The notes under the pieces: model-generated
The model's input: the letters and a program-made list of their open reading frames with translations, nothing else
Told to the model about the DNA's origin: nothing
The model's database searches: none
Shown: one piece after another, positions 8,084 through 17,001 of the stretch
How positions within the stretch are numbered: the first letter of the stretch is position 1
How the letters are laid out: each line of letters begins with the position of its first letter
Assembly (NCBI GenBank): GCA_965234365.1
Contig: OZ248345.1
Span: 372,001-436,000 of the forward strand
Direction of reading: 5' to 3'
Source: Planktophila grossartii
GTDB lineage: Bacteria; Actinomycetota; Actinomycetes; Nanopelagicales; Nanopelagicaceae
Length of the DNA: 64,000 bases
Translations under genes and position numbers: made by a program

Positions 8084-9235
8084 ATGAAATCATCGAGAAT
8101 CGCGAAGATTGCAACAGTTGCACTCGCATTCGGATTAGTCCTTTCAGCTACACCAGCACAAGCTGCTGACCTACAAGGGTCAGGCGCATCTTTCCCAGCG
8201 CTCTTGATCGAAGGTTGTAAAGCAGGATTCGCTAAGGACACAACACATACATTTACATACGCTTCGTCTTCTTCAGGTACAGGACAGTCAAACTCAGATA
8301 AGTCAATCGGTGACTTCTGGATGTCAGACGGTGCATACACAGCTGCTACAAAGCGTGCATCACTCATCCACGTCCCACTCGTAGCTGCACCAATTGCACT
8401 TCTTCACAACTTGCCAGGATCAAAGCCGCTCAACCTTTCAGCTAAGACAGTTGCTGGAATCTTCGGTGGAACAATCACAAAGTGGAACGACCCAGCAATT
8501 GTTGCTGATAACAACCGTTCATATGAGCGCGTTACTTACAAGCTTGATCGCAACGGCAACCCAGTCAAGGATGCCAAGGGCAATCCAGTTGTTCTTAAGT
8601 CACGCACAATGAATTCGATCTACACATTGCCAAACCAGACAATCAAGGTTGTCTACCGTTCAGATTCTTCAGGTACAACTGAGAACTTCACTAACTATCT
8701 TGCAAAGTCAGCTCCATCAGTATGGACAAAGGCAAAGAACAAGGTATTTAAGGATTCATTCCCAGGAAATATCAACGATATGAGCAACCTTGGTCGCGTG
8801 GTTGGCGCAGCATCTTCAACAGGTGTTTCACAGCTCGCAGGCAAGACTCCTTACTCAATCACATACGCAGAAGTTAACTATGCAACTGCTAATAAGTTGA
8901 AGATTGCAAACCTCATCAACCCAGCTGGTGCATCTGTTGCACCAGATTCAACTGGCGTCGGAGCATTCCTAGCATCAGCATCACAGGACGCAAATGGATA
9001 CCTCACATATGACTATGCAACAACAGAGAAGGGCGCATACCCACTCGGCATCGTCTCTTACCTCCTCGCAGATACAAAGTACCCAGATGCTGCAAAGGCG
9101 AAGGCAGTTAAAGAATTCGCTAATTACATCCTCGGCACTAAGTGCTCAAAGGATGTCGGCGGAGCGCTTGGCTTCTCAGTCATCGATGGTGAACTTCTTA
9201 AGAAGTCACTCGCTCAGGTAGCAAAAATCGGTTAA
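8084..9235 (+). CDS. pstS: Phosphate-binding protein PstS
   Basis: This 383-aa extracytoplasmic binding protein delivers phosphate to PstCA. Residues 1-27 form a signal peptide ending in AQA. Phosphate-site motifs include GSGASFPALLI near the start and YRSDSSGTTENFTNYL in the middle. There is no lipobox: the first Cys is residue 43, well inside the mature domain, so it does not look like the lipoprotein form usual in monoderms. It has its own PHO box and a strong Shine-Dalgarno, which suggests high output under phosphate stress. It lies last in the pst cluster rather than first. Confidence 0.93.
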   Translation: MKSSRIAKIATVALAFGLVLSATPAQAADLQGSGASFPALLIEGCKAGFAKDTTHTFTYASSSSGTGQSNSDKSIGDFWMSDGAYTAATKRASLIHVPLVAAPIALLHNLPGSKPLNLSAKTVAGIFGGTITKWNDPAIVADNNRSYERVTYKLDRNGNPVKDAKGNPVVLKSRTMNSIYTLPNQTIKVVYRSDSSGTTENFTNYLAKSAPSVWTKAKNKVFKDSFPGNINDMSNLGRVVGAASSTGVSQLAGKTPYSITYAEVNYATANKLKIANLINPAGASVAPDSTGVGAFLASASQDANGYLTYDYATTEKGAYPLGIVSYLLADTKYPDAAKAKAVKEFANYILGTKCSKDVGGALGFSVIDGELLKKSLAQVAKIG

Positions 9236-9254
9236 TCAATAACGAATAAGTAAC

Positions 9255-9297
9255 GAATCGGCGGTCAGAGAAATCTGGCCGCCGATTCTTCTTTTTT
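9255..9297 (+). terminator. Rho-independent terminator after pstS
   Basis: A 15-bp stem (9255-9269 with 9274-9288, one G-U pair) with a 4-nt loop, then CTTCTTTTTT. It lies 20 nt after the pstS stop. Confidence 0.88.
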
Positions 9298-9323
9298 ACC
9301 TTTAATTATTGAGTTCGAGTGAG

Positions 9324-9329
9324 TAGAGT
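9324..9329 (+). promoter_or_regulatory. -10 element of xylA (decides start)
   Basis: TAGAGT, 7 nt before the ATG at 9337. An upstream in-frame GTG at 9319 would lie before this hexamer, so the ATG is the likely start. Confidence 0.5.
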
Positions 9330-9336
9330 CCTAGGC

Positions 9337-10494
9337 ATGACTTACACACCTACACCTGCAGATAAATTTACCTTCGGTCTCTGGACCGTCGGCTGGCAAG
9401 CGCGCGATCCCTTTGGAGATCCAACTCGCGAAGCCCTCGATCCAGTGCGCACGGTCAATGAACTCGCTTCGCGTGGTGCATACGGTGTCACTTTCCACGA
9501 TGATGATCTATTTCCATTTGGTTCTGATGATTCAACCCGTCAGGGACATATCGATCGCTTCAAGAAAGCACTAGCTGAAACCGGAATGAAAGTTCCGATG
9601 GCAACAACGAACCTCTTTAGCCACCCAGTCTTTAAAGATGGCGCACTTACAAGCAATGACCGCGATATTCGCCGCTTTGCTATTCGTAAGGCGATGCGCA
9701 ATATCGATCTCGCAGTTGATTTAGGCGCCAAGATTTATGTCTGCTGGGGTGGACGCGAAGGCGCAGAGTCAGAGAGCTCAAAGGATGCATACGTTGCCCT
9801 CGAGCGTTATGCAGAAGGCTTTAACATCCTTGGTCAGTACGTCATCGATAAGGGTTATGACATTAAGTTTGCAATCGAACCAAAGCCAAATGAGCCACGT
9901 GGGGATATCTTCCTTCCGACGATTGGCCATGCACTTGGATTTATCGAGATGCTCGATCATCCAGAGATGGTTGGTCTTAACCCAGAAGTCGGTCATGAGC
10001 AGATGGCTAACCTCAACTTTGTTCACGGAATCGCTCAAGCGCTGTGGCAGAAGAAGTTATTCCACATCGACCTCAATGGTCAGCGCGGACCAAAGTATGA
10101 CCAGGACTTCGTCTTTGGCCATGGCGATGTGAAGAGCGCCTTCTTCCTCGTTGATCTTCTCGAACGCTACGGATATTCAGGACCTAAGCACTTCGATTAC
10201 AAGCCTGTGCGCACAGATGGTGATTCAGGTGTCTGGGCATCTGCAACTTCGAATATGCGCATGTACTTGGTTCTCAAGGAGCGCGCAGCTGCCTTCCGTA
10301 AGGATCCACGTGTAATCGCTGCGATGAAGGAATCAAATATTCCTGGACTCTCTGAACCAACTCTTGCAGCAGGTGAGACTTGGAAGGATCTTGCAAAGGA
10401 TTCATTCGATGCAGATGCAGCCGGCAAGCGCGGTTACGGATATGAAATCCTCGACCAACTCGCTATGGAGCACTTGATGGGCGTTACTGCTTAA
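9337..10494 (+). CDS. xylA: Xylose isomerase
   Basis: This 385-aa enzyme interconverts D-xylose and D-xylulose (and glucose/fructose). The length and sequence fit the short class I actinobacterial type: KFTFGLWTVGWQARDPFG at the N-terminus, catalytic His in VTFHDDDL, YVCWGGREG, metal ligands in NPEVGHEQ and HIDLNGQRGPKYDQD. No xylulokinase, regulator or transporter is next to it; the nearby alpha-galactosidase suggests a loose sugar-use neighbourhood. Confidence 0.95.
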   Translation: MTYTPTPADKFTFGLWTVGWQARDPFGDPTREALDPVRTVNELASRGAYGVTFHDDDLFPFGSDDSTRQGHIDRFKKALAETGMKVPMATTNLFSHPVFKDGALTSNDRDIRRFAIRKAMRNIDLAVDLGAKIYVCWGGREGAESESSKDAYVALERYAEGFNILGQYVIDKGYDIKFAIEPKPNEPRGDIFLPTIGHALGFIEMLDHPEMVGLNPEVGHEQMANLNFVHGIAQALWQKKLFHIDLNGQRGPKYDQDFVFGHGDVKSAFFLVDLLERYGYSGPKHFDYKPVRTDGDSGVWASATSNMRMYLVLKERAAAFRKDPRVIAAMKESNIPGLSEPTLAAGETWKDLAKDSFDADAAGKRGYGYEILDQLAMEHLMGVTA

Positions 10495-10504
10495 TAAGCA
10501 ATAG

Positions 10505-10578
10505 TGAGGCGGGTCGGGCTCGAACCGACGACGACCGAATTATGAGTTCGGGGCTCTAACCAACTGAGCTACCGCCTC
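10505..10578 (-). tRNA. tRNA-Met (CAT)
   Basis: A full cloverleaf on the minus strand: acceptor GAGGCGG/CCGCCTC, D stem GCTC/GAGC, anticodon stem CCGAA/TTCGG around CTCATAA (anticodon CAT), T stem GTCGG/CCGAC with TTCGAGC, discriminator A. No CCA is encoded. The anticodon stem lacks the three G-C pairs of the initiator, so it is elongator Met; a lysidine-modified Ile-CAT tRNA is the less likely alternative. Confidence 0.9.
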
Positions 10579-10591
10579 GTCGCCGCCAATC

Positions 10592-11401
10592 TTATAGCGT
10601 CGAGAGTATCTGACCGACTAACTCTTCAGGCTTAATTTGAGCAGGCCACGACGGATGGTGCATACCAACTCCATGCGCAATCACAAATGATGCGCGCTCT
10701 TGTGGGCTATCTCCACCATGTCCACCTTCATCGCGGTGGCCATGATCTGTTGTAATCACAATCAACCACTTCTCATCATGCATCTGGTGTCTCACGAGAA
10801 TTGCTTGATGCAACTGTGCAACTAATCCATCAATTCTTTCGATTGCATCGAAGTAGGAACCATCGACTGTTCCCTCTAAATGTCCCGCCTCGTCGGCTCC
10901 GCAGAAATACACGAAGCTCACATCAGGAGCAATCTCACGTATTGTTCTGACCGCATCGTGCGCAACCTCAAGATCGACAGTTTCATAACCGTTGGTCTCA
11001 CCGTCGCGGACAAATATCGAATGTCGTCCCAATTCTTGGTCTTCGCTTCTTGTTCTAATCACGGGGCCAACATCGCTGGGATCAATAAGCGGAGGCCAAC
11101 CTGCTGCAGCATATGTGGAAGTACCTGGATTTAAGGTCGCTGCTTGAGTTAAAAGATCAGGGGCAGCAGTCAAGTTGTGATCTCTGTAATCGTTATCGAT
11201 TACTTTATGAATCTGCTGGGTCACGCCAGTTAAGAGCGTTGTCCAGCTGGGTCCTGAAACAGTTGGCATATCGATAACCATTTCGCTGAAATAGGAATCG
11301 GCTCGAAGAGTTGCCAAGGTGGCTGCGCGACCAGAATCTATTGCGCGTTGAAGAATAAGACCATCAATTCCAATAAGAAGGACCTTGGTCTGAGAAGTCA
11401 T
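10592..11401 (-). CDS. Alkaline-phosphatase-superfamily phosphodiesterase/nucleotide pyrophosphatase-like protein
   Basis: The protein has 269 aa from the ATG at 11401; a start 6 codons upstream is possible, but TACTCT (minus strand, 11408-11413) sits 6 nt before this ATG. Metal-site motifs of the superfamily are present: LLIGIDGL, the nucleophile region MPTVSGPSWTTLLTG (Thr or Ser), CGADEAGHLEG and TTDHGHRDEGGHGG. No signal peptide is visible, so it is probably cytosolic. The substrate is unknown; candidates are nucleotide or sugar-phosphate diesters. It diverges from the alpha-galactosidase gene. Confidence 0.8.
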   Translation of the reverse strand: MTSQTKVLLIGIDGLILQRAIDSGRAATLATLRADSYFSEMVIDMPTVSGPSWTTLLTGVTQQIHKVIDNDYRDHNLTAAPDLLTQAATLNPGTSTYAAAGWPPLIDPSDVGPVIRTRSEDQELGRHSIFVRDGETNGYETVDLEVAHDAVRTIREIAPDVSFVYFCGADEAGHLEGTVDGSYFDAIERIDGLVAQLHQAILVRHQMHDEKWLIVITTDHGHRDEGGHGGDSPQERASFVIAHGVGMHHPSWPAQIKPEELVGQILSTL

Positions 11402-11407
11402 CGAGAA

Positions 11408-11413
11408 AGAGTA
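11408..11413 (-). promoter_or_regulatory. -10 element of the phosphodiesterase-like gene
   Basis: TACTCT on the minus strand, 6 nt from the ATG at 11401. It argues against the upstream in-frame ATG at 11419, which would include the promoter. Confidence 0.45.
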
Positions 11414-11459
11414 GGACATTGCTCTACTTTCACTCTAGAGCTATCGGTAGGATTCACCC

Positions 11460-13568
11460 ATGATTCACCTCAGCCAATCGCGCTCATCAATAATCTTCGC
11501 CCACGATGGAGACTCACTCGAAGTTCTCTATTGGGGCAAGAAGTTAGGTGCAATAGATAAGGCCGCTGCAGAATCAATTCGAGCAGCCCGAACAAAGCCT
11601 GCATTCCATGGTGGTCTCGATGTTGCTCCAGGAAATCTCATTCTGCGCGAGCATGCGCGTGGATGGATTGGCCATCCTGCTTTGCGTGGTCACCGTGGGG
11701 GAGTCAACGCTTCCAACGCATTTACGGTCAAGAGCGCAGTTCAGAAAGATCAATCAATGGTTGCAGTCTTTACAGATGCACTCGCTGGAATTGAAATTGA
11801 AATGACTTACACGCTCACGCCTTCAGATATTTTGCTCATGGATGCAAAGGTCACTAATACAGCCGAAGGCGATTATTTCTTAGAGCACTTCTTGTACTGG
11901 CTACCTCTTGCCGAACAGGCAGATGAAGTTCTCGATTTCTATGGGCATTGGACCAAAGAGCGTCAACCACAGCGTCGTTCGATTGATTACGGCGTAATTA
12001 CTCGCGAAGGTTTTGAAGGACGATCAGGTCACGATTACACAATTACCCAAGTTGCACTTAACCATGCAACAGGATTCCGCCACGGTGAAGCTTGGTCGCT
12101 TGCAATGGCATGGTCTGGAAACAATATCCACCACGTTGAACGTCTGATTGATGGACATAAATCAATTGGAGCAGGCGAATACTTATTGCCGGGAGAAGTT
12201 ATTTTGAAGAAGGGCGAGAGCTACGCAGCACCTCGCGCAGTTGCAACATTTAGCGATCGCGGTCTTGATGGCCTTACTAATAATCACTATTCATGGATTC
12301 GTTCGCGCAGTAATCACATTACAAAGGTTCGCCCACGTCCATTGACGCTCAATATGTGGGAAGCGGTCTACTTCAATCACAATGAAGAAGGCATCCGAAA
12401 GATGGTCGACAAGGCTGCTGAAATCGGAGTCGAGCGCGTTGTCTTAGATGATGGTTGGTTTGGTTCGCGCCGTCATGACCGCGCCGGTCTTGGCGATTGG
12501 GTTGTCTCAAAAGATGCATGGCCTAATGGTCTTACACCGATTATTAAGTACATCAATGACAAGGGAATCGAATTCGGCTTGTGGTTCGAAGGTGAGATGG
12601 TCAATCGGGACTCAGATTTATATCGCGCTCACCCGGATTGGATTTTGCAAGAGCCAGGACGAATCCCTGTTGAAGGTCGTTGGCAGCAGGTTCTCGACCT
12701 TACAAAAGAGGGCGCCTATAACCATGTGCTTAACCAAGTTGATGCAGTGCTTTCTGAGTACAACATCGCATACATCAAGTGGGATCACAATCGCCACTTA
12801 ACAGATCCAATCTCTGATGGACGTCCAGTCGTGCGTAAGCAGACCGAAGCCATTTATCGGATGTTTGATGAACTTAAGAAGCGCCATCCAGGGCTTGAGA
12901 TTGAATCATGTTCGTCAGGCGGCGGTCGTATTGATCTCGGAATGATTGAACATGCAGATCGTTTCTGGACTTCAGATCAGAACGATCCGCTAGAACGCCA
13001 GCAAATTCAGCGCTGGACAGGTCTTGTGATTCCTCCAGAGTTCCTTGGTACTCACGTTGGTCCAACTGTGGGACATCAGATGCACCGCACCCATTCAGTT
13101 TCCTTCCGCGCACTAAACGCGCTCTTTGGCCATGCAGGAATTGAATGGAATATCAACGAAGCTGATGCGGCAGAGACAGAAACTCTTAAGGCATATATCA
13201 ATTTCTATAAGAAGCATCGAGATCTTCTTCATTCGGGAACAGTTGTTCGAAGCGATGAAATTATTGGCGATGCTCATTTATATGGCACGGTTGCACTCGA
13301 TAAGAAGGAAGCGATCTTTACCTATATGCAGCTCACATCTGCAGATAATTTCGGACCGCTTGTGACAACATTTGATGGACTTGATAAAGAGACCATGTAT
13401 CAAGTCAACGTTGTCGAAGAGTTGAGTGCCTCTGATTTTATTCAGAAGAAGGCACCAGGATGGTGGCCAGCACTCACATTAACTGGCGATCAACTTGCAC
13501 ATGTTGGCTTACAACTTCCAGTCTTAAAGCCAGAGACCGGGTTGTTATTCCACTTTAATGCTCTTTAG
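11460..13568 (+). CDS. GH36 alpha-galactosidase
   Basis: This 702-aa protein has an N-terminal beta-sandwich (about 1-290), a catalytic barrel (about 300-620, from LTLNMWEAVYFNHNEE) and a C-terminal sandwich. The nucleophile is Asp442 in YIKWDHNR and the acid/base is Asp506 in WTSDQNDPLERQ; CSSGGGRID is the family's sugar-binding loop. It removes terminal alpha-galactose from melibiose/raffinose-type sugars. There is no signal peptide, so the substrate must be imported. TAGGAT at 11448-11453, 6 nt before the ATG, indicates a leaderless transcript. No transporter is adjacent. Confidence 0.93.
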   Translation: MIHLSQSRSSIIFAHDGDSLEVLYWGKKLGAIDKAAAESIRAARTKPAFHGGLDVAPGNLILREHARGWIGHPALRGHRGGVNASNAFTVKSAVQKDQSMVAVFTDALAGIEIEMTYTLTPSDILLMDAKVTNTAEGDYFLEHFLYWLPLAEQADEVLDFYGHWTKERQPQRRSIDYGVITREGFEGRSGHDYTITQVALNHATGFRHGEAWSLAMAWSGNNIHHVERLIDGHKSIGAGEYLLPGEVILKKGESYAAPRAVATFSDRGLDGLTNNHYSWIRSRSNHITKVRPRPLTLNMWEAVYFNHNEEGIRKMVDKAAEIGVERVVLDDGWFGSRRHDRAGLGDWVVSKDAWPNGLTPIIKYINDKGIEFGLWFEGEMVNRDSDLYRAHPDWILQEPGRIPVEGRWQQVLDLTKEGAYNHVLNQVDAVLSEYNIAYIKWDHNRHLTDPISDGRPVVRKQTEAIYRMFDELKKRHPGLEIESCSSGGGRIDLGMIEHADRFWTSDQNDPLERQQIQRWTGLVIPPEFLGTHVGPTVGHQMHRTHSVSFRALNALFGHAGIEWNINEADAAETETLKAYINFYKKHRDLLHSGTVVRSDEIIGDAHLYGTVALDKKEAIFTYMQLTSADNFGPLVTTFDGLDKETMYQVNVVEELSASDFIQKKAPGWWPALTLTGDQLAHVGLQLPVLKPETGLLFHFNAL

Positions 13569-13615
13569 GAGTAGCATCGGTTAAGTCCAGTCAACGTCGA
13601 CTATAGGAGTTAATT

Positions 13616-14695
13616 GTGCTTGTCGGTATCCCAAAAGAAGTTAAGAACAACGAATTTAGAGTCTCAACTACACCGGCAGGAGTTCACTCTCTCGTCATCG
13701 CTGGCCACACGGTCTTTGTTGAAAAGAACGCAGGCGTTGGCTCAGCAATTAGCGATGCCGACTATGTAAAGGCTGGCGCAACTATTCTCGATACCGCCGA
13801 TGAAGTATGGGCGAAGTCCGAGATGATTATTAAGGTAAAAGAGCCAATCGCTGAGGAATATCACCGCATGCGAAAGGGCCAGATCCTCTTTACCTATCTC
13901 CACCTTGCAGCATCACGCGAATGCACCGATGCGATTGTGAAATCAGGCGTCACAGCAATCGCCTATGAAACTGTTGAAATCAATCGCTTCCTTCCACTGC
14001 TCGCTCCAATGTCAGAAGTTGCAGGACGTATGTCTATTCAAGTTGGCGCAGCTGCGCTACAGCGCCCAGCTGGCGGACGCGGAGTATTGCTCGGGGGAGT
14101 TCCTGGAGTTGCTCCAGGCAAAGTCGTAATTTTGGGTGGCGGAAGCGTGGGTGTTTCAGCTGCTGCAATGGCTATTGGCCTTCGCGCTGATGTCACCCTT
14201 CTTGATATCAACCTCAAGCGCCTTGGCGAGATCGATGAGATGTTCCACGGCCAGGTTAAGACTGTTGCTTCATCTCCATACTCAATCGAGCAGTACTGCA
14301 TGGAGGCAGATCTCGTTGTTGGTGGTGTACTCATTCCAGGTGCAGCAGCTCCAAAGCTTGTTACGGATGCCATGGTTGCCAAGATGAAGCCAGGATCAGT
14401 TCTGGTCGATGTTGCTATTGATCAAGGTGGTTGTTTCGAAGGTTCGCACGCAACAACACATGCTGATCCAACCTTTAAGGTTCATAACTCTCTCTATTAC
14501 TGCGTGGCCAACATGCCTGGCGCAGTTCCTGCGACATCAACCGCAGCTCTCTCTAATGCGACCCTTAAATACTCTCTCGCACTTGCGAATAAGGGCTGGC
14601 AGAAAGCCATGGAAGATGATGCAGGTCTTGCAGCAGGACTTAATGTGCATGAAGGCAAAATCATGTACGCAGCAGTTGCAGCCGCGCATGGCTAG
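13616..14695 (+). CDS. ald: Alanine dehydrogenase
   Basis: This 359-aa enzyme oxidises L-alanine to pyruvate and ammonia with NAD. Substrate residues are visible: Arg15 in NNEFRVSTTP, Lys75 in IIKVKEP and His96 in FTYLHLAA. The Rossmann motif is VILGGGSVGVSAA near 170-183. It starts at GTG behind a good Shine-Dalgarno (AGGAG, 13605-13609). It is slightly shorter than the usual 370 aa. Confidence 0.94.
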   Translation: MLVGIPKEVKNNEFRVSTTPAGVHSLVIAGHTVFVEKNAGVGSAISDADYVKAGATILDTADEVWAKSEMIIKVKEPIAEEYHRMRKGQILFTYLHLAASRECTDAIVKSGVTAIAYETVEINRFLPLLAPMSEVAGRMSIQVGAAALQRPAGGRGVLLGGVPGVAPGKVVILGGGSVGVSAAAMAIGLRADVTLLDINLKRLGEIDEMFHGQVKTVASSPYSIEQYCMEADLVVGGVLIPGAAAPKLVTDAMVAKMKPGSVLVDVAIDQGGCFEGSHATTHADPTFKVHNSLYYCVANMPGAVPATSTAALSNATLKYSLALANKGWQKAMEDDAGLAAGLNVHEGKIMYAAVAAAHG

Positions 14696-14699
14696 AGCT

Positions 14700-15005
14700 T
14701 TAGTTGCGTTGCATTCCTCTGCGGCCCCAGAACTCCCACATTCCCATCACGCTCAATACGAGCGCGAATCCGAACAGTAGATCTTCGACGGGCGCAGAGC
14801 AGATGCGCACTCCGATGATTGCATCGGGGTTGTACATCACGATATTGCGAGAGGTTAGCCACCAATTCGTAAGTAATTGAAATGGCAAGATGATTGCGTA
14901 CGAGGTCCAAAATGCTGCGCGAGTTAACATCGAGTTCTTAAATATAAAGAGATCAACCATCACTGCAACGCCAAAGGCGGCGATTGCGATATCGGAGTAA
15001 ATCAT
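14700..15005 (-). CDS. crtYd: Lycopene beta-cyclase subunit, CrtYd-type
   Basis: This 101-aa membrane protein with three predicted helices carries the lycopene-cyclase-domain signature APVEDLLFGFALVLSVMGMW. With the upstream subunit it forms the heterodimeric actinobacterial cyclase that closes the ends of lycopene (beta-carotene) or of C50 precursors. Its start overlaps the stop of crtYc (ATGA, 15002-15005). The neighbouring blh makes beta-carotene the likely product. Confidence 0.88.
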   Translation of the reverse strand: MIYSDIAIAAFGVAVMVDLFIFKNSMLTRAAFWTSYAIILPFQLLTNWWLTSRNIVMYNPDAIIGVRICSAPVEDLLFGFALVLSVMGMWEFWGRRGMQRN

Positions 15006-15337
15006 TCGCCGAACTCTCCTTTGCGCCAGTGAGGTTTCACCGTTGTTACGCCTTCAATGGTCAGGATTGCAGCGAGGGGCACCACGATAAAGAAGAGATA
15101 TTCCTCAAGAGGAATATTGAGTGGCCCCACAATGCCGAGCATCTGTTCGCGGTCGAAGAACCAGTGCCCCTTGGAGATTGCATAGGCATCCCAGATGAGA
15201 AAGAGCGCGCTAATTGGCAGAATGCTCAGCGCTGCTCTCTTGATACGTCGCAAAACACCTGTCTTCAAAACTACTTCGAGCCAGCCCGATCCGCAGAGGG
15301 TGAAGATAAGCATCCCCATATAGGACCAATGTTTCAT
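15002..15337 (-). CDS. crtYc: Lycopene beta-cyclase subunit, CrtYc-type
   Basis: This 111-aa three-helix membrane protein is the first gene of the pair. The CrtYc motifs WDAYAISKGHWFFD and LNIPLEEYLFFIVVPL contain the acidic residues implicated in cyclisation. It diverges from blh with under 50 bp between likely starts, so carotene cyclisation and cleavage are probably co-controlled. The upstream carotenoid genes crtE, crtB and crtI are not in the window. Confidence 0.89.
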   Translation of the reverse strand: MKHWSYMGMLIFTLCGSGWLEVVLKTGVLRRIKRAALSILPISALFLIWDAYAISKGHWFFDREQMLGIVGPLNIPLEEYLFFIVVPLAAILTIEGVTTVKPHWRKGEFGE

Positions 15338-15372
15338 GCCTGCATTTTTGCATAGATGGCGATGAATCTTGC

Positions 15373-15378
15373 TACTGT
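15373..15378 (+). promoter_or_regulatory. -10 element of blh (decides start)
   Basis: TACTGT, 7 nt before the ATG at 15386. The frame is open back to an ATG at 15356, but that start would leave only 18 bp to the divergent crtYc start. Confidence 0.45.
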
Positions 15379-15385
15379 GGCGGTT

Positions 15386-16339
15386 ATGGAGATGGCCAAG
15401 TTAAAGACATTTTCGAGAGTGCGCACCTTTTCCAGCGCCATCGTTGCAGTTGCCATTGCGCTATCAATTCTTTTCTCATCATGGCTGGGGGCAGATTCAC
15501 TTAACTGGCAGGTTGTCATGGCAGTTGTTGCTCTCGCCATTGGTATTCCACATGGTGCCCTTGATCATCTCGTCACCCTTCCTAAAGCGCAGCCGATCAA
15601 GATGGCGATATTTATCTTCATCTATGTAGCAATTGCACTTGCTGCAATCTGGGCAATCCTGCAATGGAACGTCTGGGGATTTATAGCAGTAGTGATCATG
15701 AGCGCAACGCACTTTGGAATAGGTGACAGTGCATTTATCTCAGAACTCAACAAACTTAAGGGAAGTTCTTCATCGTTACCACTTTGGGCATATGCCCCGG
15801 CTGCAGGTTTGCTTCCGGTTGTCATTCCGCTTGTTAATAGTCGCAGCACTGAAGCTCTCACCAAGGTAAATGGCTCATTAGTGAACTGGCACCATGGATA
15901 TACATCCGAAATCCAAATTACAGTTGCGGTGATCACCACACTCTCTGCGATGGCTCTTATTTCAAAGAAGCGGTATCGAGATTTACTCGATCTTGCTCTT
16001 CTGGCCACTCTTGCTTCCGTTGCGCCACCACTTGTTGCCTTCGCTGTTTACTTTGGATGCTGGCATGCAATGCGCCATACCGCTCGACTCTCATCACTAC
16101 TTCCACGGTCACTTGCAGCGTATGAAAACGGAAACTCGCGAGGTGCATTTACTCTTGCGGTAATTCCTGGACTTCCTGCGCTAGCCGGAACTTTGATCTT
16201 TGTTGCACTTCTTGCAGGATTTTCACATCAGAATGTGAGCGATAACTTTCTCTGGCTCACATTGGTCACTATCTGGGCCCTTACCGTTCCTCACATGGCT
16301 GTTACTGCGAAGTTAGACCGCGCCGCTCTCAAGAATTAA
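15386..16339 (+). CDS. blh: Brp/Blh-type beta-carotene 15,15'-dioxygenase
   Basis: This integral membrane enzyme has 317 aa from the ATG at 15386 (327 from 15356) and splits beta-carotene into two retinal molecules. Conserved iron-binding His motifs of the Brp/Blh family are present: IGIPHGALDHL, SATHFGIGDS, FGCWHAMRH and VPHMAVT, spread over about seven hydrophobic helices. Retinal is the chromophore of actinorhodopsin in freshwater actinobacteria; no rhodopsin gene is in the window. Divergence from crtYcd supports a dedicated retinal module. Confidence 0.9.
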   Translation: MEMAKLKTFSRVRTFSSAIVAVAIALSILFSSWLGADSLNWQVVMAVVALAIGIPHGALDHLVTLPKAQPIKMAIFIFIYVAIALAAIWAILQWNVWGFIAVVIMSATHFGIGDSAFISELNKLKGSSSSLPLWAYAPAAGLLPVVIPLVNSRSTEALTKVNGSLVNWHHGYTSEIQITVAVITTLSAMALISKKRYRDLLDLALLATLASVAPPLVAFAVYFGCWHAMRHTARLSSLLPRSLAAYENGNSRGAFTLAVIPGLPALAGTLIFVALLAGFSHQNVSDNFLWLTLVTIWALTVPHMAVTAKLDRAALKN

Positions 16340-16364
16340 TCTCAACTTCGTTAGGCTTACCAAT

Positions 16365-16949
16365 ATGTTGAGAAAATTATTTATCCTCACGCTTTTATTT
16401 ACGAGCTTGCCTAGCGCCCAAGCTGCACCTATCTATTTCTTTCCGGTTGCTAATTGCGAGGTCAATTACGCTCGAGCACACCACGACTATGCAGCCACAG
16501 ATATCTTGGCGAAAGCTGGATGCCGTTTTATCGCACCTATCGATGGCGTTGTCGATGAAGTCAATCGCACCGACCTCTGGAGCGGAAAGACCAACCTTGG
16601 AATAGATCGCGGTGGACTCTATGTTTCTATCATCGGTGTCGATGGAGTTCGATATTACGGATCGCACTTACGCACCATCCCTGCAAGCATTCAACCTGGA
16701 GTAGAAGTTAAGGGTGGCCAGCTTCTCGGTGCAATTGGATCTACAGGCAGCGCTAGAGGAACTGCGCCACATCTACATTTTGGAATTTCATGGCCCACAC
16801 CTGCAGATATTTGGTGGGTTCGTCGCGGAGAAGTTCTGCCGTGGAAGTATCTCGATGCGTGGAAGAACGGTAAAGATTTATCGCCAGTCAAAGCTGTTGC
16901 TGCGCTGAAAGCTAAAGTTGGCGAAATTCCGCCAATACCGAAGAAGTAG
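16365..16949 (+). CDS. Secreted M23 (LytM-type) peptidase domain protein
   Basis: The protein has 194 aa with a signal peptide (residues 1-20, ending SAQA). The zinc site is visible: His and Asp in HHDYAATDI and the paired His in APHLHFGIS. This fold cuts peptide cross-bridges in peptidoglycan or activates other wall hydrolases. TAGGCT at 16352-16357, 7 nt before the ATG, indicates a leaderless transcript. An active enzyme is likely because the ligands are kept. Confidence 0.87.
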   Translation: MLRKLFILTLLFTSLPSAQAAPIYFFPVANCEVNYARAHHDYAATDILAKAGCRFIAPIDGVVDEVNRTDLWSGKTNLGIDRGGLYVSIIGVDGVRYYGSHLRTIPASIQPGVEVKGGQLLGAIGSTGSARGTAPHLHFGISWPTPADIWWVRRGEVLPWKYLDAWKNGKDLSPVKAVAALKAKVGEIPPIPKK

Positions 16950-16956
16950 ATAAAAA

Positions 16957-16995
16957 AATAAGGCCCGCTGATTTCTCAGCGGGCCTTATTTATAA
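16957..16995. terminator. Bidirectional terminator between M23 peptidase and cold-shock gene
   Basis: A 12-bp stem (16960-16971 with 16976-16987) and a TTTC loop, flanked by an A-run before and a T-rich run after, so it can stop transcription from both convergent genes. Confidence 0.88.
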
Positions 16996-17001
16996 GTGAA
17001 A

